Shown piece after piece: positions 50,731 to 60,300 of a DNA stretch of 64,000 bases; the first letter of the stretch is position 1, and each line of letters opens with the position of its first letter. The DNA is from Taibaiella soli. Lineage in GTDB: Bacteria > Bacteroidota > Bacteroidia > Chitinophagales > Chitinophagaceae. The notes under the pieces were generated by a model. The model had not been told where the DNA came from. It searched no databases and worked only from the letters and a program-made list of their open reading frames with translations. The stretch spans positions 1-64,000 of the forward strand of contig NZ_QKTW01000028.1 in assembly GCF_003236175.1 (NCBI RefSeq), given 5' to 3'. Made by a program: the position numbers and the translations under genes.

Positions 50731-50859
50731 GGCCTAATGATTCAGAGAGGTATTGTGGGGAAGGTTCGGGATTGATGCTGGAAACCAAACATGAGCATTT
50801 TATGTTTTATGTTTTCTTTTGCTTTTGAATTTTTATTTTCAAATTAAACTTAAACGCCT

Positions 50860-51954
50860 ATGAAATCCTCAGCCTTCCTTAAAACCTTATGCTCACTTTG
50901 TCTGTTGCATAGCAGCAGTGCATTTGCCAACTATGCAAGGTATTATCAGCTTGTAAATAAAGCAGAAGAAACCTTTGTAACGACGAAAGACAAGAGCTGT
51001 TACAGATACTATGATTCAGCTTTTAAAGAATACAAGTTGCCTTATCTGAAAGACGCCTATATCGCGGCGGAGATTGCGTTTTATCTGAAAGACACTACTA
51101 AATTCCTGCATTATCTGGGTATCAGCTTTCGCAATGGTCTGCCATTGTCTTCAGTAAGAAGTGCGCCTATGCTGCGGCATATCAACCAGGATCCTGTTTA
51201 TTCAAAAATAACAGCCTTGTACGAAAGCAATAAATCTGCTTTTAAAGTCGATGCGCAGGCCCGAAATGCAATCTGGCTTTTGTGCCATGAATCTGACAGT
51301 CTCAAATGCGAAACAGGAAAGAAGAAGAGTAACGTTCCCGCTTCCGAAAGGCGTCAAAAGTTCTTAGCTTATGAGAGTGGATTTCGTGAATACATTTACA
51401 CGAACTATCTGAGTAAAGATATTTTTCCGAATGAAAGAATTATCGGGGTAGCTACCGATTCTTTGAATCTGGCGCTGCTCAAGGCAAATAATAAAGTGGA
51501 TGTATGGGCTCTTGCTGGTATTCCAACGGAATCTTCAGACGAGGACAATAACAAAATTGATTATGAATTGCTGGCGAAATACTCCTTGTCGGTAATGATT
51601 CATTCTAAATGCTCTTTCTGGAAATACAGGGAGCATTTATGGAATGCAGTGCTGAATGGCTATATGCAACCTAAAGAATACGCGATACTGCATGTGACGA
51701 GTACAATATGGAATCAAACCAATGATAATCCCTGGGACGATTGTACGATTGAACGGCAGGGTCATTACTATTATGTCATGCCGGAAGAAACGCGCGTAGC
51801 GCCGGATTTTTCGGCTGAAACAATGGCACAGATCGAAAAGAACCGCGCGGCTGTTTATCTGCAGAAATATTCAGTAGACGAGCAGAAAAAGCAAATGCAG
51901 CAAGAAACGGGTATCTGGTTTTTTTACGATTTCCAGGACAGACAATCCGGCTGA
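50860..51954 (+). CDS. Exported protein of unknown function, possibly DUF6624-related
   Basis: 364 aa with a signal peptide (MKSSAFLKTLCSLCLLHSSS, cleavage near AFA). The N-terminal half is helical and Tyr-rich (YYQLVNKAEETFVTTKD, YRYYDSAFKEYKLPYLKDAY), like a short TPR region. The C-terminal half has LSVMIHSKCSFWKYREHLW, followed by NGYMQPKEYAILH, which faintly recalls DUF6624. I would not assign it without a profile search. No adhesion or T9SS sorting domain is visible. It is a single gene between repeat-rich gaps. Confidence 0.8.
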   Translation: MKSSAFLKTLCSLCLLHSSSAFANYARYYQLVNKAEETFVTTKDKSCYRYYDSAFKEYKLPYLKDAYIAAEIAFYLKDTTKFLHYLGISFRNGLPLSSVRSAPMLRHINQDPVYSKITALYESNKSAFKVDAQARNAIWLLCHESDSLKCETGKKKSNVPASERRQKFLAYESGFREYIYTNYLSKDIFPNERIIGVATDSLNLALLKANNKVDVWALAGIPTESSDEDNNKIDYELLAKYSLSVMIHSKCSFWKYREHLWNAVLNGYMQPKEYAILHVTSTIWNQTNDNPWDDCTIERQGHYYYVMPEETRVAPDFSAETMAQIEKNRAAVYLQKYSVDEQKKQMQQETGIWFFYDFQDRQSG

Positions 51955-51979
51955 TGTCTGATTTGTAACCGCATGTCAG

Positions 51980-52060
51980 GTCGAGGGAAGGAGATGTCCC
52001 GCGTTATTTGGATCTGTGTTTTCGCGGGATTTCTCATTTTTCGGAATGACAAACACGAGC
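51980..52060. repeat. GTCGAGGGAAGGAGATGTCC-type dispersed repeat
   Basis: TCGAGGGAAGGAGATGTCCC begins about 51981 and matches 50699-50730. GGAATGACAAACACGAG (about 52041-52057) is the complement of a word near 7896. Confidence 0.65.
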
Positions 52061-52104
52061 CTGATTTAATGTCGTCCTGAATAGCCCTTTACGCGCTTTG
52101 GGTT

Positions 52105-52132
52105 TTGACTTTTGAATTTTGACTTACTTTTG
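52105..52132 (+). promoter_or_regulatory. Bacteroidota-type promoter of marC inside a TTTTGAATTTTGAC repeat
   Basis: TTG at 52105-52107, then 17 bp, then TACTTTTG at 52125-52132 fits the consensus TTG-N17-23-TAnnTTTG. The whole stretch TTTTGACTTTTGAATTTTGA is also a copy of the simple repeat found at 7801 and 9021. Start codon of marC is 40 bp downstream. Confidence 0.6.
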
Positions 52133-52172
52133 TAATGTTCCCGCATTTCTCACCCACTTACATTTTACGAAC

Positions 52173-52754
52173 ATGGCATCATTACAAGGCATTACATTAT
52201 CGCAGATCATTACCGTCACATTTACGCTTTTTGCCGTGATTGATATGCTGGGTTCTATCCCTGTGCTGATTAGTCTGAAGGCCAAGATGGGTAAGATTGA
52301 TTCTGTGCAGGCGACGTTGGTCTCCGGTGGATTGATGTTGCTGTTCTTTTTCCTCGGCGATCAGTTGCTCAATATGATGGGTGTGGACGTTAATTCCTTT
52401 GCCATAGCGGGTTCTATCGTGATCTTTATCCTTGGATTGGAAATGATTTTAGGTCATGAATTATTTAAAGGCGACAGTGATACCAAATCAGGAAACGTTG
52501 TTCCGATTGCTTTTCCGCTGATTGCGGGTTCGGGTACACTTACCACGATCATGTCGCTGAAAGCCGCGTACAATCAATACACCATTCTCATCGGCATACT
52601 CATTAATCTGGTGATCGTTTTCTTCTGTCTGCGTTCCATCAATGCCATTGAAAAATTGCTCGGTCCTTCCGGTATAGCAATGGTGCGCAAGTTTTTCGGC
52701 GTGATTCTGCTGGCGATTTCTATTAAAATATTCCGGAATAACGTGGGTTTTTAA
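52173..52754 (+). CDS. MarC family integral membrane protein
   Basis: 193 aa from ATG 52173 (MASLQGITLSQIITVTFTLF); an ATG 18 codons earlier overlaps the promoter-like repeat. There are six hydrophobic segments. Family strings are FAVIDMLGSIPVLISLKAKM, FAIAGSIVIFILGLEMILG and PIAFPLIAGSGTLTTIMSL (about 107-125), the last being the most conserved. The function of MarC proteins is not established, and early links to antibiotic resistance were not confirmed. Its stop overlaps by 4 bp the stop of the convergent DUF2007 gene. Confidence 0.93.
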   Translation: MASLQGITLSQIITVTFTLFAVIDMLGSIPVLISLKAKMGKIDSVQATLVSGGLMLLFFFLGDQLLNMMGVDVNSFAIAGSIVIFILGLEMILGHELFKGDSDTKSGNVVPIAFPLIAGSGTLTTIMSLKAAYNQYTILIGILINLVIVFFCLRSINAIEKLLGPSGIAMVRKFFGVILLAISIKIFRNNVGF

Positions 52755-53458
52755 CGGCCGGAAAAAAGCAATACGATTGGTACAATAAACGTCAGTAAAA
52801 CGGTGATGATTCCTCCGAGGAAAATAATATTGCCATGTTTTCTGGACGGAGTATCATAAGCGAAAATTCTGTTTCCATCGGGGAGTGTTTTCCTGGTACG
52901 GGAAACGGCCCAGCCCCAGACGGCACAATAAACAGGCACCATCCAGAAAATGCCTATCCATACAAAGGATAGAAGAAAAGTCTTTATTAAACAAAGGACA
53001 ACCAATGCGTAGGTAAGCATCACCCAGAACGAATCAATTGTTTTTGGCTCAGCCATTTGCTGAATGCGTTCTTCGCGCAGCGTTTCAATGTTTTTATTAT
53101 CGACGCTTACGTTTCGTTGCTGTAGAATGGCCTTCGCCAGATTATAATTGTAAGCGCCCCATTCGTCGGGTTTCGCAAGCACTTCTTCCAATTCTTCATT
53201 CGACAGCGAGAACAGCATATAGTCTTTATCTACAGTTGAAATATCAACCGGTGTGTGATCAATCAATAGCTGTCGGGCCCGATTAAAATCTTCCTGTGGA
53301 ATTTTCAGGAATACATTATTGCCATATTCCTTGCCAATAAAATTACTGTCGAGAATGCCGTGTACATTTTCAATTTCTACCGGAATACCTTCTGTTTGCA
53401 GCAGTTTGCTAGCACCTTCGGCTTCTTCCAGTGTTTCAAATCTTTGGAATGTGAGCAT
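52751..53458 (-). CDS. DUF2007-domain membrane protein
   Basis: 235 aa. An N-terminal DUF2007 (PII-like fold) domain covers about 1-68 (FQRFETLEEAEGASKLLQTE, YGNNVFLKIPQEDFNRARQL). A middle helical region contains LSNEELEEVLAKPDEWGAYN. The C-terminal third has three hydrophobic segments (MLTYALVVLCLIKTFLLSFV; IGIFWMVPVYCAVWGWAV; IIFLGGIITVLLTFIVPIVL). The soluble domain presumably senses or binds a small ligand, with the tail anchoring it in the inner membrane; this is inference. Confidence 0.85.
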   Translation of the reverse strand: MLTFQRFETLEEAEGASKLLQTEGIPVEIENVHGILDSNFIGKEYGNNVFLKIPQEDFNRARQLLIDHTPVDISTVDKDYMLFSLSNEELEEVLAKPDEWGAYNYNLAKAILQQRNVSVDNKNIETLREERIQQMAEPKTIDSFWVMLTYALVVLCLIKTFLLSFVWIGIFWMVPVYCAVWGWAVSRTRKTLPDGNRIFAYDTPSRKHGNIIFLGGIITVLLTFIVPIVLLFSGR

Positions 53459-53554
53459 ATGAATAAGATTTTAGGATGATACAAAGATGTGGATAATTTT
53501 TTAATGTGAACTATACTGCCAACGTTATTCAGTACCGTTCCGTCTTAAGAAAGC

Positions 53555-54808
53555 ATGAAAAGAACGCCCGTTTATATTCTGTTATGTCTTTTGCTGTTTG
53601 CCGGCAGCGCATTTGCAACCAAGCGAAAGGTTTTGTTTATCGGCAACAGCTACATGTATACAAATGACCTGCCCGGTGTATTGCAGCAGCTTGCAGCGAG
53701 TATGGGCGACACTTTGGAGTACGATCAAAACACCGTTGGCGGACAAACGCTGGAAGGACATAGTACGGACAATACAACCATCAGCAAGATATTTTCGCAA
53801 CCATGGGATATCGTTGTGTTGCAGGAACAAAGCCAGCGCCCGGCATTTCCGCCAGCGCAGGTAGCCAGCGATACTTATCCGTTTGCGCATAAACTGGATA
53901 GTATGGTGAAGGCAAATAATGCTTGTTCGGAAACGTTCTTTTTTATGACCTGGGGTTATCAGAATGGTGATGCGTCTAACTGTAATTTTTATCCGGTAAT
54001 ATGCACTTACGCAGGGATGCAGCAGCGTTTGCGCGAAAGTTATATGCAGATGGCGCAGGATAATAATGCCAGCGTATTTCCAGTGGGCGTAGCATGGAAA
54101 AAAGTTCGTGATAGTTTCCCTGCTATTAATCTCTATAATCCAGACCAGTCGCACCCTTCGCTGGAAGGAACTTATCTTGCGGCCTGTGTGTATTATGCAT
54201 CCATCTATCATAAATCGCCGCTCAATAGTACTTACACTGCAGGACTGAATGCGGCAACAACACAGAATCTGCAACGCATTGGCGGAAACACTGTGTTGGA
54301 TAGCATGGAGCAGTGGCAGCAACATGGCAATTATCCGCTGGCGCGATTTACACAACAACAACAGGGTAGTACGGTTAATTTTACCAATCAAAGTTTGCGC
54401 GCAACTACCTGGCTGTGGTCATTTGGGGATAATGCAACGAGTATGCTGCAAAACCCAACACATACTTATGCGAGTAATGGTACTTTTGAGGTGGCGCTTA
54501 ACGCCAATAATGGCTGTGTGAGCGAATCATACAAAACAACGATCACTACCGGCAGTACATCGGTAGCGGAATTGAACAAAGACAAAAACATTATTGTTTC
54601 GTCTTATAACCATTATCTCCGCGTCTCCAATCCGCAGCAGCAAAAAGCAACATTGGTTTTATTTAACGCTGCCGGACAAATAGCTGGTCGTTATGAAATT
54701 AATGCCAGTACGCATTCCTGGCCGCTTTCAACAGCTGTAGGTATTTATTATTATCGTGTGATCGGGAACGATGGAACTCCGTTGGCCGCTGGGAGTTTAG
54801 TCAATTGA
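53555..54808 (+). CDS. Exported SGNH-hydrolase-like protein with PKD domain and type A-like C-terminus
   Basis: 417 aa with a signal peptide (VYILLCLLLFAGSAFA). Residues about 24-230 look like an SGNH/GDSL hydrolase: FIGNSYMYTNDLP gives the catalytic Ser and the family's first block, and YNPDQSHPSLEGTYLA (about 195-210) gives the Asp-x-x-His pair. A PKD domain follows (about 268-330, TTWLWSFGDNATSMLQNPTH). The last 75 residues resemble a T9SS type A sorting domain (NPQQQKATLVLFNAAGQIAG, GIYYYRVIG), though the usual YPNP motif is missing. Such hydrolases remove acyl groups from carbohydrates or lipids; the substrate is unknown. It is a single gene. Confidence 0.85.
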   Translation: MKRTPVYILLCLLLFAGSAFATKRKVLFIGNSYMYTNDLPGVLQQLAASMGDTLEYDQNTVGGQTLEGHSTDNTTISKIFSQPWDIVVLQEQSQRPAFPPAQVASDTYPFAHKLDSMVKANNACSETFFFMTWGYQNGDASNCNFYPVICTYAGMQQRLRESYMQMAQDNNASVFPVGVAWKKVRDSFPAINLYNPDQSHPSLEGTYLAACVYYASIYHKSPLNSTYTAGLNAATTQNLQRIGGNTVLDSMEQWQQHGNYPLARFTQQQQGSTVNFTNQSLRATTWLWSFGDNATSMLQNPTHTYASNGTFEVALNANNGCVSESYKTTITTGSTSVAELNKDKNIIVSSYNHYLRVSNPQQQKATLVLFNAAGQIAGRYEINASTHSWPLSTAVGIYYYRVIGNDGTPLAAGSLVN

Positions 54809-54878
54809 TAGGTGATATTTAATACGCAAACACCTTGATTTGCCTTAGTGCTTCAAAAATTGGCTTTGAATCATATTT

Positions 54879-54987
54879 CTCCTACTTTTTTTATGCCAAA
54901 AAAAGTAGGCAAAAAAGGGCAGCCTAAGCCAGATCACTCCGTGGCTTAGGCGGTCGCTCGATGAAGCTACATTACTACTGTGCTGCC
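54879..54987. repeat. Double-hairpin dispersed repeat, copy 2 (inverted)
   Basis: Reverse complement of 21194-21299. The 53 bp at 54898-54950 match perfectly. CCTAAGCC (54923-54930) pairs with GGCTTAGG (54943-54950), and the CCTACTTTTTTT/AAAAAAAGTAGG hairpin precedes it. It lies between a plus-strand gene end and a minus-strand gene end, a position suited to transcription termination from both sides. Confidence 0.88.
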
Positions 54988-55085
54988 AAGCAGAGGGTCT
55001 TAAACTTGAACTCATGTTCAAAATGTGTCAAAGGCAAAAGCCGGATGTTTCGTTTTGGACTTGATAAAATGGGTTAGTTTTCGGC

Positions 55086-57038
55086 TTATCTCATTACCGA
55101 TAATTTCACACTTTCTTTTCCTGTAGCGGTTTGTAGCGTTACAATATATAAACCGTTACTGAGATTGGAAACAGGGATAGATAAATCATGTTTGCCGCTG
55201 GTGGAATAAACAGGTTGTGTTTGATATAGCAGCTTGCCAGACAAATCCGTTACAGAAATCACCACGTTTTCCGTTTGTTTGAGATCATAGCGAAGCATGG
55301 TGTAAGCCGTTGCAGGGTTAGGATACAGAGATATCGTATTTACGGGTGCAGCAATATTGGCGACTGCTAAAGGCGGTACAACAGAATGGTTGCCATTTAG
55401 AATAGTACTGTCGCTATAACGTACCAGCATCGCCACGATTTTTAATTTAGTCGGATCCCAGGCGTTATTGATATCTATCGTCGTTGTGACCGGATAATCA
55501 TAACCGGCGTACATCATGACGGGCAACAATCCGGCAGTGCCGTCGGGCGCTGGTGTGGCGCTGCGTGCTACAAAATTATAAGTCATATCACTTGCGGGAA
55601 CCGGATCTGGCTTGTTTTCATAACCACCCATCGGGCCTAGTCCACCGCCCGCATATGCATTGCGCTGATCATAATCAGGCGAAGGTCCGTGCACACCATC
55701 TTCTGTGACCACAATCGCAATCCGGTAATCGCCCTGTAGATCGACCGCGGGTTTGACCGTTGTTGTTACATCATAATAGTGTGTGCCAACTGGTGTGAAA
55801 TCTATTTTGATATCCGCAAATCCGAAGTAATTGCGTTCTTTTAGAAACGTGTTATAAAAGCTGTCTGGGGTAATATTTTCGCGACGATCGAAAAGAAAGT
55901 AGGGTACATAATAATAACGAAGATCAAACAGGAATGTCTGGTAATCCGCCACCCGCATCGGGTCATTGTTGTCGTGTACTGAGATCTGGCAGATATCGCC
56001 ATCCAGCGAAATAACGTTTGCGGCCAGTGTATTCATTAATACAGCGTCCCGTGGTCCCCATTTGTTCCAGGTACCTGTTCCTTGTTCGATGACTAATTTT
56101 TTAAACGGCTTAAAGGACATACCGCGTAAATCGGAATTGACGGTGTCGTTGCTATGAAAATTATCGCCGTTGGTTTCAATCCACATTTTTAAAGGGTACA
56201 CGCCAACGCCAGGTGCATATTCCGGCGTATTAAAAGCAAAATTGTAATCCGTGAATGGGAGTATGTTGATACCAGAATAAGTTTGACTAACAGTTGCGCC
56301 ATTGTTGAGCTGGTATCTTGCCGTGAAATTATGAATGGTATCAATGCTGTAATTAAATACGCGCCCACCAAGGGTTATAGCGTCATTTGCATCCGTGTAC
56401 CGGAGCATTGAATCGGTTGGTGTTACCTCCAGCAAGGCCATGTCGCTTGGTTTCGGAACAAATACTTTGATGTTATCCACCATCCATCCGCGCATAACCT
56501 GTCCACTATCGCTGTAGCGAAAACCAAGGCGTATTGATGATGCCCCTGCATAGGCGGAAAGATCTACATAGGCGGTCTTAAAGCCGTAAGTATATGGGGT
56601 TGAATAATGGACGATATTCCAGGTAGCAGCGTTGTCTGTCGAAACCTCCACGCGTCCTACTTCTGTTTTGCCATTGGCGGTATCCTCCAGAAAATAAGAA
56701 TCATATTGCATCCATAAATGCGGCGCTCCATTTAGCGTAATCGGTGCGGAATACATGAGCACATCGCGCTCGGGATTAATGTAAACACAACTTTGGTCGA
56801 TAATGCAGGCCACTTTATCATAAGGGTCGTTATGTCCTGCAGGTGTAAAACATGCACCACCTACTAAGTAAGGCAGCCCGCATTGCCAGGGGAATGCGTT
56901 GGTGTTCATGACCGAGGGCCAGGTGGGGATATTATAGGTAGGTATTTCGTCAAATTTCTCGGAGAAAAGTACCTGTTGTGCATTTGCTACATTGGTAAAG
57001 AAAGTAGCCAGGGCAAAAAGTAAATTTTTCAGTCTCAT
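55086..57038 (-). CDS. T9SS type A protein with Omp28-like domain
   Basis: 650 aa with a signal peptide (MRLKNLLFALATFFTNVANA). Residues about 20-200 resemble a carbohydrate- or cleaved-adhesin-type sandwich (AAYLS-like VDLSAYAGASSIRLGFRYSD, GWMVDNIKVF). An Ig-like part follows, then an Omp28-like domain from about 310 (KKLVIEQGTGTWNKWGPRDA). In that motif both cysteines of the usual thioredoxin-like C-x-x-C are replaced (N and G), so redox function is unlikely. The C-terminus is a type A sorting domain (SLYPNPATAYTMLRYDL, SNGLYIVTLQTA). It is a surface protein of unknown role and the downstream neighbour of the giant Ig-repeat gene. Confidence 0.9.
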   Translation of the reverse strand: MRLKNLLFALATFFTNVANAQQVLFSEKFDEIPTYNIPTWPSVMNTNAFPWQCGLPYLVGGACFTPAGHNDPYDKVACIIDQSCVYINPERDVLMYSAPITLNGAPHLWMQYDSYFLEDTANGKTEVGRVEVSTDNAATWNIVHYSTPYTYGFKTAYVDLSAYAGASSIRLGFRYSDSGQVMRGWMVDNIKVFVPKPSDMALLEVTPTDSMLRYTDANDAITLGGRVFNYSIDTIHNFTARYQLNNGATVSQTYSGINILPFTDYNFAFNTPEYAPGVGVYPLKMWIETNGDNFHSNDTVNSDLRGMSFKPFKKLVIEQGTGTWNKWGPRDAVLMNTLAANVISLDGDICQISVHDNNDPMRVADYQTFLFDLRYYYVPYFLFDRRENITPDSFYNTFLKERNYFGFADIKIDFTPVGTHYYDVTTTVKPAVDLQGDYRIAIVVTEDGVHGPSPDYDQRNAYAGGGLGPMGGYENKPDPVPASDMTYNFVARSATPAPDGTAGLLPVMMYAGYDYPVTTTIDINNAWDPTKLKIVAMLVRYSDSTILNGNHSVVPPLAVANIAAPVNTISLYPNPATAYTMLRYDLKQTENVVISVTDLSGKLLYQTQPVYSTSGKHDLSIPVSNLSNGLYIVTLQTATGKESVKLSVMR

Positions 57039-57091
57039 AGGCTATGTTTTTATGAGGAAAAATAATAATGCGAAGCTAGGCTAATTTGAGT

Positions 57092-57135
57092 GAACCGTCA
57101 ATGGGGAATGGTCAAGCTAAAGTCAAAATTAGGCT
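57092..57135 (-). repeat. TTG-periodic simple repeat upstream of the Omp28-like gene
   Basis: CCGTCAATGGGGAATGGTC and AAAGTCAAAATTAGG. On the coding strand of the gene starting at 57038 it reads TTTTGACTTTAGCTTGACC, about 55 bp upstream of the ATG. Confidence 0.65.
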
Positions 57136-57165
57136 GAATGCTTAAGGCGTAAAGCTGAAAGCTTT

Positions 57166-57252
57166 TATACCAATTAAAAGATGGATTTACGGAACACCAC
57201 CGGCCTAAGGAAACGTAGGCGTTAGGAAAATTTTTGAGGTTCAATTGGTATT
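57166..57252. mobile_element. 87-bp internally deleted copy of the MITE-like element
   Basis: TATACCAATT (57166-57175) and TCAATTGGTAT (57241-57251) are the same ends as the 350-bp element at 25444. The inner block 57178-57224 matches 25485-25531 with one difference. The right-arm half and the middle are missing. From 57295 to about 57345 the gap continues with CACATTAGTCACATTCACC-type repeats. Confidence 0.82.
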
Positions 57253-57382
57253 ATTGTTTCCCGTGCAAAAGCAAAAGTGTGGGAAAGCGCTGAATGCACA
57301 TTTCCCACATTAGTCACATTCACCACATTAATCACCAAATTTATAAACCCGCGCTGTGACGCGCCTCAGGGAGGCGGGGCAA

Positions 57383-60300
57383 CTATCGCACCAGCGTTAC
57401 GTCTCCTTTCTTAAAGTAAGTTTCATCAGACCCTTTCACCGTGTACTCGATCATCCAGTAGTAAGTATCCAGTTCACAAGCTTTGCCGTTGAAAGTTCCA
57501 TCCCATCCGTCGTTATTGAGATTGCTGACAAATACCCGTTGTCCCCAGCGGTTAAATACCGAAAGACTGATGACCCGAATATTAGGGTTGTCAGTGATGA
57601 TATGGAACACATCGTTACGGCCGTCGCCATTTGGTGAAAAGACATCGGGCAACCAGAGATCATGCGGAATATCTATTACGCTGATATGGTAAGTACAGCT
57701 GTCTTCACAATCGCCGTTACTCACCACGCAATGGTAAGTGACATTGCTGTTTTTCGCTTCATCAATTTTAAGCACCGGACAATTTGCGCAGATCAGTTGC
57801 CCGTCTTTGTACCAGTCCACTTTTTGTGCGGCGGCACATGGCGGCAACGCGATATTTGTATTGTAAGGAATCGAAAGTGTACTGTCCTTAAATGAGCTTA
57901 CTGGTTTACTGTTGACCGTCACCTGCATCGCCATGGAATCGCTGCCAGTGGCGTTAGATACGACCAGTTTTACAGGATAAGTACCCGCATTTGCATAGCA
58001 GATGGTGCCGGGTATCGGTGTGTTTGCGCTGGAAGGATTTCCGCCAGGGAAATACCAATGATAGTCCTGCGGGAATTGGCTTGCCTGCGCAGTTGGTTCT
58101 ATACAGTCGCCAGCGCAAATGATTTGCTGTGGCAGGTTCATATAGTCTACTACGGGTCTGCAGAATGAAACTTTGGTGGTGTCATAAATGGTGCCGCAAG
58201 GTGTTTCTACCTTCACCCAATATGTACCTGCCTGCGTTATAGTTATCGACGATGATGTAGCGCCGGTGCTCCATTCGACATTGCTGTACAAAGAACCAAC
58301 ACTAAGCGATATTTCACCATTTTGATTACATACAACGGTGTCTGCAGGAAGATGCAGCAGGTAATCGGCAAGCGTGTGGATGGTCATGCTGTTGGTGAAA
58401 GTGCCACAGGCATTTGTAGCACTTACCCAATACGTGTTAGGTGCTGTTACCGTAATCTGCTGTGTAGTAGCTCCGGTAGACCAAGTGTAACTGGAAAATC
58501 CAGGGCCTGCAGAAAGTGTAATAGCAAATGGGTTTTGATTGCAGATCAGTGTGTCATTTGGCAGATGTACCGCATTTGGTAACAACGTCACGGTAACGGG
58601 TCCGGCGCTTGCCGAAGGGCAATAAGCGGAACTCACAGTAACGGTATATGAACCGGTGTCATTAGCGAGGTATGTGCTGGCATTACTGTTGGGAATTGCT
58701 GTGCCATTGTGCTGCCATACATAGGTGTAGCCTGCTACAGCCGGAGTGCCGAGTGTTACTGATCCACCGGGACAAATGCTTTGCGGGGTCGATGGACTTA
58801 TATTCGCCGTAGGTAATGGATGCACCGTTAATAAATAAGAATTGGATGTTATGGTACATCCGTTGTTAGCAACATCGGCGGTATAGGTACCGCTTTGATT
58901 GGCTTCAATTGTAGATTGCGTTGCACCGCTAATTACTACGCCGTCGCGTTTCCAGACATAAGTATAAGCAGGATCCGCATTGGTTTGTAACAGCACAGAA
59001 TCATTCGCGCAGATATCATGTGTTGCGCCCGTAATCGTTGCTGTTGGCGGCGGTACAATTGTCAGTGCGACGGATACAGACGTTGTATCCGGGCAATAGC
59101 TACCATTTCCGACCGTCACTTTATAAGTACCTGCGGTAGTTGCTACATAAATATTTGCGGTAGCTGCCGGAATTACAGTTCCATTTTGCAGCCAGATATA
59201 AGTGCAGGAATTGCAAGCTGGCGTGCTGAAGTTTACGGAGTTGCCAGTACAGATAGTTTGTGCCGTTGCCGGGCTGATATTTGCTATTGGCGCAGCGTGT
59301 GCCGTTAGTGTAAATACTGCTGATGTAATGCTGCATGCTCCGTTGGAAGCGGTTACGGTATAACTGCCTGTTGCATTGACACTGTAAGATGATTGCGTAG
59401 CACCCGGAATAGTCACGTTGTTGTTTTTCCAGACATAGCTGTAAGTCGCGCTGGTATCTGTTTGTAGCAATACCGAAGCATTGGTGCAGATATCATGTGT
59501 GGTGCCGGTAATAGTTGCCGTAGGCACCGGGAGTACATTTATCGGCACCGGTACCGATGCCACATCAGGGCAAATAGCGCCATTGCCAACGACTACACTA
59601 TAGGTGCCGGTTGTATCTGCGGTAAAAGTATTTGCGGTAGCTCCGGGAATTGCCGTGCCATTTTGCAGCCAGGTATAAGTGCACGAATTACATACTGGTG
59701 TGCTGAAATTTACGGAGTTGCCAGTACAAATAGTTTGCGCTGTTGCAGGACTGATATTTACTGTAGGTCCGGTATGTGTTGTAATTACAAATGCGGCAGA
59801 TGTAGTGTTACAAGCTCCGTTTGAGATTGTGACTGTATAACTGCCTGTTGCATTGACACTGTAAGATGATTGCGTAGCACCTGGAATAGCTACGTTGTTG
59901 TTTTTCCAGACATAGCTGTAAGTCGCGCTGGTATCTGTTTGCAGCAATACCGAAGCATTGGTGCAGATATCATGCGTGGTGCCGGTAATAATTGCCGTAG
60001 GCACCGGGAGTACATTTATTGGCACCGGTACTGATGTCACATCAGGGCAAATAGCGCCATTGCCAACGACTACACTGTAGATGCCGGTTGTGTCAGCGAT
60101 AAAAGTATTTGCGGTTGCTCCGGGAATTGCCGTGCCATTTTGCAGCCAGGTATAGGTGCACGAATTGCACACCGGCGTGCTAAAGTTTATGGAGTTGCCA
60201 GTACAGATAGTTTGTGCTGTTGCAGGACTGATATTTACTGTAGGTCCGGTATGTGTTGTAATTACAAATGCGGCAGATGTAGTGCTACAAGCCCCGTTTG

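Noticed and set aside
50588-50788. 66-codon minus-strand frame with repeated TH and LLRT words
   Set aside because: It is a translation of the 67-70-bp tandem repeat array, not a gene.
59018-59824. Plus-strand open frames rich in Cys and Arg opposite the giant Ig gene
   Set aside because: They repeat with the 477-bp period and are antisense shadows of the Ig domains.
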